From: Nitrospinae bacterium RIFCSPLOWO2_12_39_16
GTDB lineage: Bacteria; Nitrospinota; Nitrospinia; UBA9942
Direction: 5' to 3'
DNA length: 7,479 nt
Assembly: GCA_001805005.1 (NCBI GenBank)
Contig: MHDO01000022.1
Coordinates: forward strand, 1-7,479
Part shown: positions 6,772 through 7,479 of the stretch, one piece after another
How the letters are laid out: every line of letters starts with the position of its first letter
Numbering within the stretch: the first letter of the stretch is position 1
Notes under the pieces: model-generated
The model's database searches: none
Seen by the model: only the letters and a program-made list of their open reading frames with translations
What the model was told of the DNA's origin: nothing
Program-made: the position numbers and the translations under genes

Positions 6772-6780
6772 AATTAAGAT

Positions 6781-6795
6781 GTGGCCATAGGCCAT
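6781..6795. terminator. Weak hairpin between convergent genes
   Basis: TGGCC-ATA-GGCCA forms a 5-bp GC-rich stem with a 3-base loop (6782-6794). It sits in the 40-base gap between the antitoxin relic and the end of the HepT-like gene. No uninterrupted T-run follows on either strand, though AT-rich sequence does, so a bidirectional terminator is possible but poorly supported. Confidence 0.3.
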
Positions 6796-6811
6796 CGCCT
6801 TCAATGTTTTG

Positions 6812-7228
6812 TTAAAAATTTATTTTCTTAATTTCTTTTTTGAAATCTTTAAATATTTTTGAGGCATCCGTAACAAGCGGTTTCATTCGTTCAGGATATA
6901 ATTCGAGGGCATAGGCATGACTAAAAAAATGTCTAAAAGCAAGAAAACGCTTAAGTTCATTTGAAAGCAATTTAGAAATAATATTTTCTTTAACAGCGGT
7001 TAAAATTAAATCTCTATGCCATGACTCGCCTGTCGGGATTTCGAGTTTCTTAGAAAAAAATACTTGTTTTAATACATTTTCAATACCATTATAAAAATTA
7101 TGTAGGAAAGCGGCTACTCCGGCAAGTTCAAGTTCAGAAATTTGGGATAAATCTTTTGTGGGAAAAGCAGAAATTATTTTATCTATGGCTTCATATTCAG
7201 CATCAATATTTTCCTGATAATCAGCCAT
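6812..7228 (-). CDS. HepT-like HEPN-domain ribonuclease toxin
   Basis: The product has 138 residues, almost entirely helical. It contains RHFFSHAY at residues 99-106, which fits the HEPN/HepT motif R-x4-H-x-Y (Arg99, His104, Tyr106). The segment ELAGVAAFLHNFYNGIENVL (34-53) and the GESWHRDLI that follows at 67-75 are typical of HepT-like proteins paired with minimal nucleotidyltransferases. In characterised MntA-HepT systems HepT is an RNase toxin whose motif tyrosine is silenced by AMPylation by MntA. The gene overlaps the 3' end of such a nucleotidyltransferase by 8 bases, with AAGGAG upstream of its ATG, so it is the second gene of a two-gene operon. The motif residues are present and the frame is unbroken, so it appears functional. 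The biochemical role is inferred from the family. Confidence 0.85.
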   Translation of the reverse strand: MADYQENIDAEYEAIDKIISAFPTKDLSQISELELAGVAAFLHNFYNGIENVLKQVFFSKKLEIPTGESWHRDLILTAVKENIISKLLSNELKRFLAFRHFFSHAYALELYPERMKPLVTDASKIFKDFKKEIKKINF

Positions 7229-7479
7229 AGAGAGGAACTCCTTCTTTGAGTATCAATTTGATAAATTTAGATGTTCCATGAATATCTATTATATCAACAG
7301 GTTTTGATAAAGAAAGTATAAGGTCGCCATAATAGCTGAAAAAATCTTTTGGCAAAATTCCTTCTACTGCAATGTCAATATCACGACTTTCTATTTCAGG
7401 TTTTAAACTTGAACCAAATAGTAGGACTCGTTTTGCTCGGTATTTTTTAGAAATTTTATAAATTGTTTTTTTATCGATT
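7221..7479 (-). CDS. Minimal nucleotidyltransferase, MntA-like antitoxin (5' part beyond window)
   Basis: The frame is open for 85 residues from the right edge to TGA at 7221; the start is outside. The product shows the polymerase-beta-type nucleotidyltransferase core: RVLLFGSS, then nine residues after the Gly-Ser to DID (Asp33 and Asp35 of the visible part), and a third acidic segment VDIIDIHG (61-68), ending KLILKEGVPLYG as many such proteins do. Usual spacing is ten residues between GS and DxD, so this one is a residue shorter. MntA-type antitoxins transfer AMP to the tyrosine of the HepT motif and so block its RNase activity. The 8-base overlap with the HepT-like gene supports a coupled pair. 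I read this by hand from the reverse complement. Confidence 0.85.
   Translation of the reverse strand, partial: IDKKTIYKISKKYRAKRVLLFGSSLKPEIESRDIDIAVEGILPKDFFSYYGDLILSLSKPVDIIDIHGTSKFIKLILKEGVPLYG

Overview
The window carries the pseudopilus and inner-membrane half of a type II secretion system (T2SS), plus an accessory edge with toxin-antitoxin genes. T2SS with an outer-membrane side implies a diderm (Gram-negative type) bacterium. The AT-rich coding, Shine-Dalgarno sites of the GGAGG type, and a gspG-H-I-J-K-L-M-N order with a PilM-like GspL and a long GspN would suit a deltaproteobacterial or Nitrospirota-like lineage. That placement is inference only; no marker gene in the window fixes the taxon.

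Left and centre (1-5654, minus strand): eight tightly packed genes, read right to left, gspG, gspH, gspI, gspJ, gspK, gspL, gspM and gspN (gspN runs off the left edge). Several junctions overlap (ATGA at gspL/gspM, TGATG at gspK/gspL, 35 bases at gspI/gspJ), so this is one translationally coupled operon. GspG is the major pseudopilin. GspH, I, J and K are minor pseudopilins that would form the pseudopilus tip, with GspK lacking Glu+5 as a capping subunit should. GspL and GspM are the inner-membrane platform proteins, and GspN is an accessory membrane-anchored protein. The secretin (D), ATPase (E), polytopic platform protein (F), GspC and the prepilin peptidase are not in the window. The only large gap in the operon (about 126 bases between gspJ and gspK) holds an inverted repeat built from ATTCGTG words. 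The gspI leader is encoded by a 7-bp tandem repeat.

Centre right (5655-6484): a short divergent promoter region separates gspG from a plus-strand class I glutamine amidotransferase of the GMP-synthase-like type.

Right edge (6485-7479): a decayed Phd/YefM-type antitoxin on the plus strand, with no ATG and a one-base frameshift, meets tail-to-tail an apparently intact HEPN-type HepT-like toxin on the minus strand. That toxin overlaps by 8 bases a minimal nucleotidyltransferase (MntA-like) antitoxin that enters from the right edge. This part looks like an accessory toxin-antitoxin patch beside a core secretion operon. No rRNA, tRNA, CRISPR array or insertion sequence was recognised.
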